Shown here one piece after another: positions 11,801 through 24,517 of a DNA stretch of 64,000 nucleotides; the stretch's first letter is position 1; each line of letters opens with the position of its first letter. This DNA comes from Azadirachta indica (taxonomy: Eukaryota > Streptophyta > Magnoliopsida > Sapindales > Meliaceae). A program made the translations under genes and the position numbers. The DNA is taken from the NCBI GenBank assembly GCA_022749755.1, contig CM040451.1:2432871-2496870 (forward strand), written 5' to 3'. The notes under the pieces are model-generated. The model was given only the letters and a program-made list of their open reading frames with translations. It was not told the origin of the DNA and searched no databases.

Positions 11801-14150
11801 TGAACAGTTTGGTGTTGTCTGTAGAGAAAGAAAAGCAATACTAACATTACTATCCAAGTCGGAGAAATCATGAATTGGCAACAAAGTCATGGTAGTAGAT
11901 TGCCGCATGTACCTAGGAGACAACACAACCATACCCTGAATCTACAGTAATTAACTAATATGCCTCAATCGAAGTAATAAGTAATAGATTTAATGTGCAC
12001 AATTCTTCAATATATCCAAGTATAAGGGAAAAACTAGGCTGTTAAAAGGCCTTAGCCCTCTTACAATGGTTGGTCATCAGATATAATCAGCACCTTGATG
12101 ATCAAGCATTACAAAGACCCTCACAACTAGGTAGTGGGGCAAGAAAGGTTGGAGAAACATGAATCAGACGCATCAGGTAATTACCAGATGGGGATCTTCA
12201 AGATGTATTAGGGTTCAAGTAGTATTTATAAGAACAAATATGAACAAGATGACAAGCTAGGACTTAAGAGTTCAACGAGTCTAGTGATAAATCAATAGGC
12301 ATCCAAGGAGAGATTAAAAGGTTGAAGGAGAGGCTAGATAACATAGAAAAGAGTCTTGCTGACTCACTTGTATCGAAGTTAGAGCTAGCTTTTTACTGAA
12401 GAGATACTTAATCAATACTCCAACCCAAATTTAAAGTGCTGCAAATTAAATCTTATGGTGGCCAGGTGATCCAACAGAAGACTTAGAGACTTTTAGGCTT
12501 AGATGGACTAGTAAGGGACAATTAGAGCTATAATGTGTATGGCATTCTTGCTTACGCTTACAGGAGATGCACACAAGTGGTATAGGAAATTAAAACCACG
12601 ATTAATCACCTATTTTGCATAACTAAGTCATGCTTTTGTTAATTGATTCATTGGAGCCAAAGATCATCAACTACCATCCATGCACCTAGTATCTATAATG
12701 CAAGGAAATAAAGAGTCTCTCAAAGACTATATAACTCAATTCAACACAGAAATAGTAAGGGTAGAGAATTGCACGAACATATAGCTTTGATTGCCATCAT
12801 AGCAGAGTTACACCATGGAAGGTTTCACTTTTTATTAGTGAAGAAACCACCAATGATGTTTACTAAATTGCTTTCAAGAGCACAAAAGTACTTCAATGCA
12901 GATGGGTTAGCCAATGTGAAGAAATAAGTTGATTAAGACCCTTAGAAGATAGAAGAGAAGAAAAAGAGAATGAAGGAACTAGAAGGTATGCACGATTAGC
13001 ATGAGTGTACCAGAGGGACAAAAGTTCTAGGCAATAAGTTTTCAAAGTACACACCTCTAAATGTACCAACTATTTACACATATTCGATATTCAGATTTGC
13101 TTAAAAGACTTAAGGCAATGTAGATAGCTCCAAACAAGAGGGACTAAAAGTATTGCAGGTACCATAAAGACCATAGCCATAACACAAAAAGTTGTTTCAA
13201 TTTAAAGAAAGAAATAGAGTCTTTGCTTCAGAGAGGATACTTGAAAGAGTTCATAGTAAGTCCCAAAAGTAGGATGTGCCAAGCGCACCCCAAAGAGTAT
13301 CAAGGACCCTTGAGGGTGCTATTAGGAAGGAGGCTTCTAAACTACCTATAAGGACCATCTTCAATGATCCAACAAATGGAGAGGATTCAAATAGGTCACC
13401 GAAGGTGTATGCTAAAGAAGAAAGAATGGACCTAGGAGCTATCTACATTAACCTAGCACATTAACCTTTAAAGGGTGTTGAGATCACAAAATGTCTTATC
13501 ACGTTAGAGGAATAAGTAAGAGGGTTACGTCATCTATATGTTGATGCCTTGGTGATCTCACTAACTATAGCTAATTGGAAAATATATCGAGTTTTAATTG
13601 ATAATATAATCTCAGCTAACATGATGCATCAATATTTGATAAAGTGGGGATAGGAAGGGATACGTTAAAACTCGTCTGAACACCTTTGATTAGATTTGGA
13701 GGAGAGTGCATGATCTTAAAGGGCAATATATATTTACCAGTAACAATAAGGCAAACACCCCAACAAAGCACCAATAACATCAACCTACCATTTAATGATG
13801 AAGTTTTTGATTGAGGCAGGAGATTGATTCCTCAAAAGAGACTAAGAAGATTTGAGGAGATGCTATACCTCTGTGTTAAAGAAGAAAGATGCCGAATTTG
13901 AGAGTCTCTAGGTTACACTAGACCCTAGAAAGGAGAAGGAAGGTCAAAGAGGTGCACTTGTTAAACACTTAAATGTAATACAGATCAATCAAAGAGAACT
14001 AGATAAAATAATTTGAGCGAATTTGTTTGTTGCCCTACAAATATGGTTTATCCAGGGATATATCAACTCAAAAACTTGAATAAGGAAACATGAATAAGAC
14101 ATAAAGCCAATAGATTTTATCACTAGTTAATTGCATTAACAAAATTTTTA
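11801..14150 (+). pseudogene. gypsy gag-protease remnant with many stops
   Basis: Broken frames show plant gypsy gag features in order. At 12530-12790 there is a TLTGDAHKWYRKLKP-type block (the conserved G-A-x-x-W-Y-x-x-L motif). At 12800-12900 there is the capsid end with KPPTMFTKLLSRAQKY. At 13340-13410 there is a linker with an IRTIFNDPTNGEDSNR-like motif, and at 13530-13620 an aspartic protease region with LIDNIISANMM in place of the usual LIDNGSSAD-type site, so the catalytic motif is damaged. Traces of the segment just before reverse transcriptase follow at about 13980-14110. Reverse transcriptase and integrase are missing. The element is dead. Confidence 0.7.
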
Positions 14151-14249
14151 GTTTTTTTAATAAGTCTTTTTCATTGAAGTTGCAATTCAGTATTAAAGAT
14201 AAATGCCTGGAACTAATCTTTTAAAGGTTAGCAAGTCCAACTTAAGGTA

Positions 14250-16072
14250 ACACACAGATGGTACTAGCCTCCCAGAAGTTATAAGACTAAGAACAAGTGG
14301 GCATGTGAAATGGTGCAGAGATGATATTAGCTTCCCAGAGATTAAGAGCAAGTAGACACCTGAAACGGTGTACAGAGAGTACTAGCCTTTTAAAGGTTAG
14401 AAGACCAAGAGTAAGTATTGCTACAACTTAAAAATTATAACTCTCAAAAATAGGTTGTCTCAAATAATAAAGTTCGGAAGTTCAAGTGTTGGTCCATAGG
14501 GAATACGTTATACAAAGTCCACAAGTCCAATGTCTAAATATAATGAAAATAAAATGAATTTCTTACTTGTTGAATGTAAATTTAATATTATTAACTATTA
14601 AAGCATTAGAGATTTATTTTGTTAATAATTATAAAAATCATTCTTTACTCATTTTTTTTAACTTAATTAAGAATCACTTAAGAAATGATTTTAATCGAAA
14701 GATAAATATATTTAAATACATTACAATACTTCTTTGAAGAAAAGGTAACAAAATAAAAGATTAATCATTCAATTTATTTTTGAAAGATATAACATACCTT
14801 ATTTTTTATTTGTAGAAAATGTACAAGCATTTAGTGTACTTTTTGTTAACAATGAATCAAGCCTCTTAACAAACCAAAAAATTTTTAAGAAATAGAATTC
14901 ACTTAATTGAAAAGATTTTGCATTGAAGCACAATCTAGATTGATAAAAGAACAACACTATAAAATCAACAAAACTTCACATTTAGCCCTAATTACTAATT
15001 TTAGAAAGATATTATTTAATTGAAGCTCAAATTACAAAAAGAAAAAAAAAATAACAAAGATCAGCCCCTTCTCACTTCCACATCTTCTTTTATATAAGTA
15101 AAACTAAAGATACTTTATATATGTGAACATAATTTACCAATTTTCAATTAATTATGCTCTACCAATTTGCAACATATTTTTTACTATCAAAACCATCAAA
15201 ATTTGTGAAATGGCCTTCTTCAAAATTGTAGATGGATGACTCAGTTTTGTAATGGTCCATATCTTACCCTTACTAATTTTGTAAAACGTAAGTCATGTTG
15301 AAAATAGATAAAAATATTCAAGTTGCATTTATCCACCGCCCTTATAGAATTATGGCTCTTTTTGATAACCAATCAATTGAAATTTGGGAAAGTGTGAAAC
15401 ATAAAAATTTAGAGTTTTTTGTCAACTTTTTGGAACATCCAATCGTATAATTTTTCAATATGTATTTTGGGATATACAGTCCAAAAACATAAGCATATTG
15501 AGCTGGTCCGAAAATGCACTTAAATTCTGTTGAAGCCCAATTTTGTCCCATTAATTGCTCAAACTAGTCCAATCTTTAGCTTACAAAATTGTGAAGTAAT
15601 GAGTCTATGTTTGTCTAGCCTAAAACTTGTATCAATTGATATTTTGAATTGAAAGATACCCTCATTATATGAAACCTAGGAAAAACCAACTATTTAGTCC
15701 AATTTATGTTTTAGAATTCAATATAAAGGAATATACTTCATTTTTGGAAAACAGAAAAACATTATTAAGTGTAAATTATAATATTTCTCTTGATACACCT
15801 ACACTTTTAAACATTCATTAAGTATACATTTGAGATGGTAAACAGATGGTACTAGCCTCCTAAGGTTAGGAGATTAAGAACAAAAAGGCATCGAGGACAA
15901 TATATAAATGGTAGAAGCCTTCTAGAGGATGGAGACCAAGAGCAAGCAGGCACTTGAGGTGTGAATAGTTGGTACTAGCCTCCTAGTGGTTAGGAGACCA
16001 AGAATGACCAAGAAAATAGTGTGTAGGTACTAACCTTCTAAAGGTTAGCAAAACCAAAAGAAAAAACCTATT
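14250..16072 (+). repeat. tandem repeat (about 55-70 bp) of the gypsy 3' region, split by an insertion
   Basis: Seven diverged units share the core GGTACTAGCCTCCTAGAGGT followed by AGGAGACCAAGAGCAAG. Three lie at 14260-14417 and four at 15832-16072. Between them sits a 1.4-kb insertion. Tandem repeats near the 3' end are common in Tat-lineage gypsy elements, so I assign these units to the element whose gag lies upstream. Confidence 0.75.
14418..15818. mobile_element. 1.4-kb nested insertion, possible solo LTR
   Basis: The insertion interrupts the tandem repeat array. The 7-base string TAAGTAT stands immediately before it (14411-14417) and directly after it (15819-15825), consistent with a target duplication. 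It begins with TG and carries an early GGTCCATAGGG-like stretch of a type seen in some plant LTRs. No protein-coding region is present; the minus frame at 15342-15551 looks random. The exact right end and the class are uncertain. Confidence 0.5.
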
Positions 16073-16480
16073 GAGATAGTATAAATATAATGCTAGCTAA
16101 GAAGGCTAGAAAAACATCTAAGCAAGATGGTAATTGCTTCTTAGGAGGTCATAATGCTAAGACAACTCCTTATGAAATTGTGTTGAAGTTCAAAAGTTAG
16201 CAAGCTAAGATTGCTTCCTAGGATATCAATGAGTCAAAAATGCCTCCTAGGAAATAAGGAATGCCAAGATGGCTTCCTAAGAGATTGGTAAGTTAAAGGT
16301 ACCTCTTAGAAAATCAACAAATAAAAGTTAAGGTGTTAAAAGGCTTTTACTGTTGAAGAGAAAGAAGAAAGGTAAATTCAAGACAATGACATCTTTAATT
16401 GAATAGAAAATTAAGCCAACCTGTTTTAAAATTTTTAAGCCTGAGATAGCTCATGAAACCTGGCCCACATGGATCGTGCT
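16073..16480 (+). repeat. second degenerate repeat and possible polypurine tract
   Basis: Short units on a GCTTCCTAGGA / GCCTCCTAGGA theme recur about every 40-50 bases at 16130-16320. A purine run, GAAGAGAAAGAAGAAAGG, at 16355-16372 could be the polypurine tract of the gypsy element. A matching 3' LTR does not follow, so the element appears truncated here. Confidence 0.4.
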
Positions 16481-16547
16481 GGGCTCATTCTTAGGCCAAC
16501 CCATAGGCCACATTAACTATAGTTTGACTTTATAAATTATTAAACAT

Positions 16548-16620
16548 TTACACATTAGCAAGGTTCAAACACAGATTTTTTTAATAACTATACACACAAC
16601 TTACCGCTAAGCCATTCGCA
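16548..16620 (-). mobile_element. SINE head (tRNA-like A and B boxes)
   Basis: On the minus strand TGGCTTAGCGG (16604-16614) fits a pol III A box. About 33 bases later a TGTTTGAACCTT-like sequence (16560-16574) fits a B box. The spacing is that of plant tRNA-derived SINEs. The downstream body is not delimited. Confidence 0.45.
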
Positions 16621-18483
16621 TTTGTTTGTGGAATAACATAAACAAATAATATTTAACTACAAGTACATATTTGATTTATATTATAAAAATAATTATTTCA
16701 AAATTATATTAAAAAAATAATTGTATAATATAAGATAATTCAAATTTAATAATTACAACTATTATTATCATTAATAAAATTATAAAAAAAAAATCTTGTA
16801 CATAATATTAACAATCATTAAAGTAATTTATATTTATAAAAATATTATCGCTTGTAATAGATAACAAGTGATTAGGAGAGGAAGATAAAGTGATGGAGGT
16901 AACTCATGTTGTTTTAAATTTATTATTTAAAAATTTATATAATAATTTAATTTTATAATGGTTTGTATTAAACTTAATATAAATTATTAAAAAATATTAA
17001 ATTTATTAATTTGGATACATATTTAAAGTTTTTAACAAAAATTAGTTTCTACAATTATAATTTTTAATTTAATATTAAAAAATATATCATCAATTTTTAA
17101 TTTTTCATTAAATCTCATAACATAAATTAAATTTATTATATCTTCTCAATAATAGTTAAATCAATTTTTCATAAGTAAATCACTATTATATCATCCAATA
17201 AACATAGTAAAAATAAATATTTGATTTTTTCACAAAATAATTTGTCAAAAAATAAAATAATTGATAAAAATCATCATTAATCAATTGATAACAATCATCA
17301 ATTATTATTTATTAATCACAAATAAAATATATTTATTCAATATTATCTAAAAAATAAAAAAAAAAATAACTAATTATATTTAGATCATAACTTAACAAAA
17401 AATTCTAAATATTTATATTGACATATAGAAAAGGAAATATACATTATGATGTCAATCATACTTAATAATTTACATAAATGTTAGTTTACTAATAGTCATA
17501 ATTAAAATTTAGTAATTTAACATTATAATAATGAATGAATCTTTATAATCATACCAATGCAAATTATAATTTCTTAATTTAGTTAATTAATTCCTTCATA
17601 ATTATTTATAATTTTTTAATTTAATCAATTTTCAAAATTTTTAAATTCATTTTCTTCATAAAGAAATTTGCTGAAATAATAAAAAAAATTAACAAAAATA
17701 ATTTTGGGAAAATATAAAATAATAAATTTATGACAACAAAAATAATCAATTTGTAATTAATAAATTAATTTGTTGTGATATAGTAATATAAAGTTAATAA
17801 AATAAAGAATTTCTTTTTCTTTTCAAATTTCATTTTCTTATCCACTAAATAAAATATTTTTTTGCAAAATTATCAAAAAACTAAAAAAACCTCTAAGATT
17901 TATTTAATATATTTTCTCTAACTTTATCAATATTATTAAAAAGTAGATCATAATTTACTACTACATTTATTTATTTTTCTATTTATATAGGTTAATAGAG
18001 AAATTATAGTAAATGTATCAATTAAATTTGATATTTTGTTTTAACAAAGGTTTTATTACTGAAAATATTTTGCATAAATTGTTTAATTGTCTCAATCAAA
18101 TTGATGATAGTTATCAATTATCTTTTTTATCAATTAATTTATGAAAAAATAAATATTTATTAGAATTAAAAAGTTATGATACTAAAATATAATTATTCTT
18201 CCTTCAAACAATTATAAAAAAATAATTGTAATAAGATTATATTTAAATAATTTTTAAAGATAAAATCACGTTTACATTATACAATTATTTTATATCAATA
18301 ATAACAATTTAAAAATAATTGTAATAAAATTATGTTTAAATAATTGTTAAAGTTAAAATTATGGTTAGATTATACAATTATGTTGTATCCATAATGACAA
18401 TTAAGAAATAATATGTTTAATAAATTGAATGAATATATATTCTTTATCAAATATATATTACGGAAAAATTTGATAAATAAATA
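16621..18483. other. very AT-rich DNA, no gene seen
   Basis: Long A and T runs with recurrent short patches. No frame, terminal repeat or RNA gene can be supported. Confidence 0.5.
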
Positions 18484-18690
18484 AAATTGGCCTAGTGGTA
18501 AAGACGTTATTTGCATTGTCTTAGGTCTCGAGTTTGATTTGCAAGAATGGCAAAATTCTTTTAAATTTAAAGGCAAGGGCTTGCTAATCAAGCCCGTGTT
18601 GGGTTGGGTTGGCCCATAAGCTTGACATCTCCACCTAGCCCAGCCCGATTATTGTGTTGGGCCAGGTCAGCAATATTTACAAGCCGTGCC
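18484..18690 (+). mobile_element. SINE-like repeat with GGCCTAGTGG A box and a GC-rich tail
   Basis: TTGGCCTAGTGG at 18487-18498 matches a pol III A box, and CTCGAGTTTGATTT at 18526-18539 is a decayed B box about 33 bases later. The following 100 bases hold repeated GGGTTGGG / AGCCCAGCCCG words of alternating strand, unlike the AT-rich flanks. A complete SINE end is not visible. Confidence 0.45.
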
Positions 18691-19134
18691 AATGATTACA
18701 TCCAAGTAATATGGACAAAAAATACGATTGATTAAAAATAATTTGGATAGATTATAGAAATTGACTGAAAAATCTTTAAATGTAATTTTTGTAACTTAGT
18801 TAATATAATTTAATTTAACTTATATAACTGACAAACCAAAAGATATCTACTCGAAAATTAATTTAAAATCTTTTAAATTACAAATATGGTAAATTTTTGG
18901 TTTTTTTCTTTAATGGTTGATAATATTCCCATTACAAGAATTTTTATCCTAGTATCTGGAATGAAAGTAAAATAAAATTAATGAAAAAAAAGGACGGTAG
19001 TTAAAGTCTAAAACTACAAACCCCAAGTTATAGGATTTTTCAAAATAGCAACCAAACAACAAATACGCGGAAAAAAAAAAAAACATACAACTGTCGACAT
19101 AACATAATAATGAAGAAAAGATTATTATAGATGA
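18691..19134. other. AT-rich spacer
   Basis: No gene or structured repeat seen, apart from an A run at 19071-19083. Confidence 0.5.
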
Positions 19135-19735
19135 GGTAGGATTAATGCTCCATTCTTTTACACAATTTTTGGCATATCAATTATATGTCATTAAATTTAA
19201 GCACATCTAACAATTGAGATTGTAGCTGACATGTACATTAATTGTGTATTAATTATATGGTCAAATGCAATTTCAACCATTGGATGTGTTTAAATCCAAT
19301 AGTTTACATTTAATATAAAAAATATATAAGAATGGGGCCGTTGATTTTGTTAAATATATTTTGTTAAATAATTAATATACATGTTAGATATAATCTTAAC
19401 CATTAAATGCGCTTAGATCTAACTGTTTTTATTTGATATAAAAAATTGTATAAAAAAAAGAGGTACTTGATCCTAACTCACATATATTTGGTAGGATCAA
19501 GGGCCCCTCTATTTTTTACATAATTTTTTACATCAAACGTAAGCGTTAGATCTAAGCATATCTAACGGTATAAATTACATTTGACATGTGCATTAATTAT
19601 GAATGCATTAATTATATATTAATTATATGATCAGATATAATCTCAACTGTTTGATGTACTTAGATCCAACAACTTATATTTAATGTAGACAATTGTGTTA
19701 AAAAAAAGAGGAGCCATTGATCCAACCCCGTAAAT
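19135..19735. mobile_element. cluster of palindromic MITEs next to (TA)n
   Basis: Two near-complete palindromic elements (about 19135-19347 and 19487-19733) and one half element between them (about 19350-19480) share a layout. A GATCAA-type start is followed by a CTCC/T-run, then TTACATAA, then an internal stretch with TTAGATCTAAGCA and CTCAACNGTT. The second half is the reverse complement of the first. The second element abuts a (TA)n tract at 19735-19752. They encode nothing. Confidence 0.7.
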
Positions 19736-19753
19736 ATATATATATATATATAT

Positions 19754-20476
19754 GATAGTATCAGCAGTCCCCTTCTTTTACATAAATTTTTACATTAATT
19801 ATTAACTCTTAAATTATGATATGTGGAGAGTCAATATTACATCTAACAGTTATAAAAATATTTTTAAAAACTCATTTAATAGGTTTTTTTTATGTCTTTT
19901 TTTTTCTTTTTCTTATCTCTAATTTATTAATCTCTCTCCCACTTTATTTTTTCTTTATTATATTTTTTCTTTCCTCAAACATTTTTTAATTTTAGTTATC
20001 ATTTATAAGTTAAAAAAATTCATGAATTAAAAAATTCATGAATTAAACATTTTTTTTGAATATTTATATATTATAATAATTTTTAAAAAATTCATGATTT
20101 TTTTTAGATAAATTAATTAATTAAAATAATTTTTATTCAAATTTTTAAGTTTTCAATTTACAAGTGATAATGAATATGAGAATTAAAATAGTTATTTAAA
20201 ATTTTGAGTTTTTCAATTTATAAATGATAATTAAAATGAAAGAAATAATGAAGAGAGAGAAGATGTAATAAAAAAAAATATAAGTAGAGGGAGATTTTAT
20301 AAATTATTAGGTAATAAAAAGAAGAAAAAGACATAAAAAACTCTATTAAATAAATTTATAAGAATTTTTTTTATATTTGTTAAATGTAATTTTAACTCTC
20401 CACATCCTTAATTTAAGGACTAATAATTAATATTAAAATTTGTATAAAAAAAAGATACTGATGATTTTGTCCCTAT
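19754..20476. mobile_element. longer member of the same MITE family (0.72 kb, about 100-bp TIRs)
   Basis: The left end (TATCAGCAGTCCCC, then about 90 bases) is the reverse complement of 20376-20476. Both arms contain the block ATATGTGGAGAGT / GGATGTGGAGAGT. The centre holds CT/T-rich and A-rich halves that are themselves partly inverted (19880-20040 against 20200-20345). It begins right after the (TA)n tract and ends at a TATATATG stretch. Confidence 0.7.
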
Positions 20477-21289
20477 ATATGTGTGTCTCAGTATTAATTA
20501 TACATTCATTACATGATTAAATATAATTTCAACTATTAAATGTATTTAAATTTAACGATGTATAATTGATATAAAAAATTATGTAAAAAGAAAAAAACTA
20601 TTGATTTGCCCTATATATATATATATTCTTAAATCCTAAAAATCGAATAATCAATATTTAATTTTCAATTAATATATTTTTTAATAGAAGACCATTTGGT
20701 TTCTCTGACTCCAACACTCCAGATGCTCCTGAATTATGCAATCTTTTTGTTTAAATAGTAATAAAGGATTAGGTATATTTAAAGTGTGTTTCCTAAATTT
20801 TGTGGAAAATAATAATTACAAATATATTTAAATAATAACGAACTTAGTTTTGTCAACAACGCTTATTTAAGGGAGGTTGATACTTTTGGTAGCCCTAATT
20901 TTTATATTTTTATACATTTTAGTCCTTTTTTGCAATTATGGTTTTTTAACCTATATTTCCAAATATTACAGACATTTAAGTTCCAACTCAATCGAGGTCT
21001 GTACAATGTCCAGAAATTGCCGTAACAAATTTAATACGATAGTAAAGGAATTGGTTAGTATGCATATGGGAAAGATTAATATTTTTTCATTTTACACAAT
21101 TTTTTACATTATTTATATATTATTAAATTTAAATATTTTCAATAATTAAAATTAAATTAAATTTATATAATTAATATCTAATTAATACATATATAAAATA
21201 TAATATTTTTTCCTTTGCAGATAGATATTAGAAATTACTAATATAATTATTTTTAAATTTATTTATAAATTTTGTAAGGAAGTTAGTAG
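20477..21289. other. AT-rich DNA with two half-MITEs
   Basis: Positions 20490-20620 and 21075-21190 each look like one arm of the fold-back MITE family seen to the left; the first ends at a (TA)n run. The plus frame at 20877-21149 has a hydrophobic start but no supporting features and overlaps the second half-MITE, so it is not called. Confidence 0.45.
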
Positions 21290-22200
21290 ATGCCTTGGAT
21301 ATTTGAAAATGGCAAATACCCTCCAAGTTCTTTAAAAATGGCAAATACTCAATAAATTATTGACAAATAACAAATACCCCCTGAAGTTGTTATACATTCA
21401 TACAAAATAATTATTTTATCCTTATATATTTAGAGGCATATTAATTGACTATTTTAACCCATTTATTAATATATAATTACTAATATACCTTTATGATTTA
21501 TTTTAAATAATTACTCTCCCAGTCATTATTAATATTTTAAATAATTTTATTATCATTTTATTAATAATATGCAATATTTTTTTGAGATATATATGATTAT
21601 AAATTATATAAATTATTTAAATTCTTATTTGGGTTATAGATTAAGAATATTTAGTTATAAATTACATAAATTATTTAAGTTATTTTATTTATAGATTAAT
21701 AAAATTATATATAAATTATATAAATATTCTTAAAATTATAAAATATACAAACAATTAAAATAAATCCAAACTAACATTTGGATTTCATCAATATATTATT
21801 TATAATATTTTTGACATATATATTTTAAATATTCAATATTCAATATTTATTTATCAAAAATATTCTCAAAATATAAATAATATAATTCATATAATCCAAA
21901 TATTATTTGGAATTTATTTTAGTTGATTACATTATAAATTAATATAATGATGAAAAATTATTTAAAATATTAATAATAATTCAGAGATTAATTATAACAA
22001 ATATTGAATACATAATTATCAAAAAAATATTGTAAGAATATATTGGTAATTATGTATTAATAATTGAGTTAAAATAGTCATTTAACATGCCTCTAAATAT
22101 ATAAGAACAAAATAATCATTTTGCATGAATGTAAAGTAATTTCAGGGGGTATTTGCCATTTGCCAATAATTTAGGAGAGTCTTTGCCATTTTTGAACAAT
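21290..22200. mobile_element. 0.9-kb TIR element with about 200-300-bp arms
   Basis: The left arm starting near 21298, with ATGGCAAATACCCTCC and AAATACCCCCTGAAGTTG, is repeated in reverse complement ending near 22200. The arms can be followed through TATTTAGAGGCATGTTAA-type sequence and beyond, probably for 300 bases each. Only about 300 AT-rich bases are unpaired in the middle. The long inverted repeats suggest a MULE-like non-autonomous element. I could not find a clear 9-bp target duplication, and no transposase is present. Confidence 0.75.
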
Positions 22201-22275
22201 AAAAATTTTTCTCTTGCTTGAGGTATATATTTGTCGATACTATATTTGTTCTGTCTACTTGTTGAATTCCTCATG

Positions 22276-23927
22276 TTGATTCAGGAATTTTGCTCAACCG
22301 TACCAGGCCTAGAGATGGGTCTAGGTGTCCATTATATGATCACTTGGGCCATACTAAGTATGTAAATTTGGGAGAAAGGTGTCATGGTCTGAAGCTTGGT
22401 CGAGGGAAAGCTGGCTAGGAATCCTCTAAAATGGCGAGTAGACGTTGCCTGTTCTTCACACGACTGCTTCATTTCACCTGGCCGGTTCTTAAACAATCTC
22501 GACCCCTTTTCTGCTAAGTCACTTTGTAAATATCCTGTAAGATAGAACACAGTTAGACGAAGGTCGTCTTTTTGGCGACCCATCTCCAATGCGTAAGTCA
22601 ATTTCAATTGGAGAGTGGATATGAAGGGCATGAATTTTTCCCTTCTAATGTGAATGAAAATGGAATGTTGATTAAAGGGAGAAGGTCTAGTAGGGAGAAC
22701 TACGTCAAGGTTCCTCATCTTTTGGAGAAAACGACCCTGAAGAGGTGTTTATGAAAGACTCATGATGTATTAATAGAAGTCAAAATTAGTATGAAGAACA
22801 TTCTTGGGGAGTGTGTGTAGGAGAGAGCCTTTTTGAGAGAAAATAAGTTTTTCCTTTGAATGGTAAAGATGAAGGTGGTAATTTACTTTATACGTAGAGA
22901 AAATATCTCTATATATGGAGGCAAAGCGGGACAATAATTGGTTGATACGTTTTGCCCTAACCTTGCTTAACTTGGTGCACATAGAGCTAGCTTATTGAAC
23001 CTTGGTGTGCCACATGCTGAGCTAGGATTAGTGGTTTTTGTATCACTCAGCACCCTTATGCCATGTGATTTTGTTGGGCTAGGAGATTAAGTTGTCTCCT
23101 ACCTTCCAGGGAGCAAGGTTTCATTCAACCTAGCGCAGGCTTGCGATCTCCCCTCGCCTAACAGCTAGTCACTACCCTGCTACCTAGTATTTAGCCAGCT
23201 TAAAATGTGTTTTGCCCCCTACCAGGTTTAGATGTTGTTTCCTCTCACTTTTCAGTGGTCCCCTGCTCAGTATCTTTGAATGTGAAAGGAAACGAAGGTC
23301 ATGTCAACTTGGTCCTTAATGTACTTGGGAACTTGGTTTTGGGTGCACCTAAGCAACTAGGTGCCTCTAGACCTTAGACCATATAAGTATCTCTAATCCC
23401 TCATTAATGAGGATTGAATACTCAGCATCAAGATGTTTGGAGCATGTTTGTACACATCTCTTGGCGTAACGGAGATTCGAGGGTATTCTTATTAACCTTT
23501 TTTCATGGGCGATAGTATATGACTAAATGTATTGCACAAGCTGTAGTATATGGTCGCGTTTTCCATATGTGCCATGGTATATGATCACATAGGCATTCCA
23601 CATGGACTACGATATATAGTTGTATCGGCATTTCATATACGCTACGATGTATAGTCGCATAGGCATTTTCACACGTGTAATAATATATGGTCACGTGAGC
23701 ATTTCCACCTGTGTTACAGTATATGGTCACCTGAATGTTATTAGCAAATGACAAATGTAGCAAGAAGTCCAGCTCGAGATGGGTCTTACTTAGCAGCTTT
23801 CGACTTGGTTCTCTACGTGTTCTACATCAAGGTAATCGCAAGACCTAGTATTGGCTGAAACTATTACAACCTCATATTCTATAAAAAATCCAGCTATTTT
23901 TCACCCATAACACCTTAGTATACATAT
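22276..23927. mobile_element. 1.65-kb insertion of unknown class inside module A
   Basis: Comparison with modules C and D shows that module A is continuous except for this block, which is distinctly less AT-rich than its host. It contains a 128-codon minus-strand frame (22332-22718) without recognisable domains and a minisatellite at 23500-23733. An LTR or a non-autonomous retroelement is the best guess. Ends and target duplication were not resolved. Confidence 0.45.
23500..23733. repeat. minisatellite, about 31-36-bp unit, seven copies
   Basis: Units share TACGATATATGGTCRCATAG with a following GCATTTYCACA. They are diverged but in register. The minus-strand frame across them (23503-23763) is an artefact of the period. 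Confidence 0.8.
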
Positions 23928-24450
23928 TCTGCTCTTAAAATTAGTGAAGAACTCAAACTTATTAACTTCAAAGATTCCAATCTTGTAGGCCAAGGTAGCT
24001 AGCCAAATGGAAATTTCTTATGAGTTAAAACAACTTTAGGAAGCCAGTCATGGTAATGATTATTGCTGGAGCTAAGTCAAGTCAATTTTGTTCCCTAGTT
24101 ACGTATCATAATCAACTTCCATTACATCTACATTGCAACGTTCCTTTTTCCAACATTCAATAAAATAAAATGATTGTATGTAGACATATTCTGCTCTTAA
24201 AATTAGTGGAGAACTCAAACTGGTTAACTTCAAAGCAAACCAAGAAGATTCCAATCTTGTAGGTCAAGGCAGCTAGCCAAATGGAAATTTCTTATTAGTT
24301 AAAACAACTTTAGGAAGCCAGCCATGGTAATGATTATTGCTGAATCTAAGTCAAGTCAATTTTGTTCCCTAGTTACATCATAATCAACTTCCATTCCGTC
24401 AATATTGCAACGTTCCTTTTTCCAACATTCAATAAAATAAAATGATTCAT
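23928..24450 (+). repeat. tandem duplication of about 255 bp within module A
   Basis: The unit beginning ACATATTCTGCTCTTAAAAT at about 23932 recurs at about 24185 with few changes, including CAATCTTGTAGG, the pair of AGTCAA words and AATAAAATAAAATGATT at each end. Modules B, C and D hold one copy of the unit. Each copy brings another W-box pair (24075-24085 and 24349-24359). Confidence 0.85.
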
Positions 24451-24517
24451 TGATTCTACACCAAATTTTCTTAAAATTACTTTAATGATGAAATTTATCT
24501 TCCATATATTTTCTTTT

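Noticed and set aside
22332..22718. 128-codon minus-strand frame
   Set aside because: No recognisable domain; lies inside an inserted repeat-like block, so it was not called as a host gene.
23503..23763. Regular repeats that might be a CRISPR-like or coding repeat array
   Set aside because: Units are contiguous and diverged without unique spacers, in plant nuclear DNA; it is a minisatellite.
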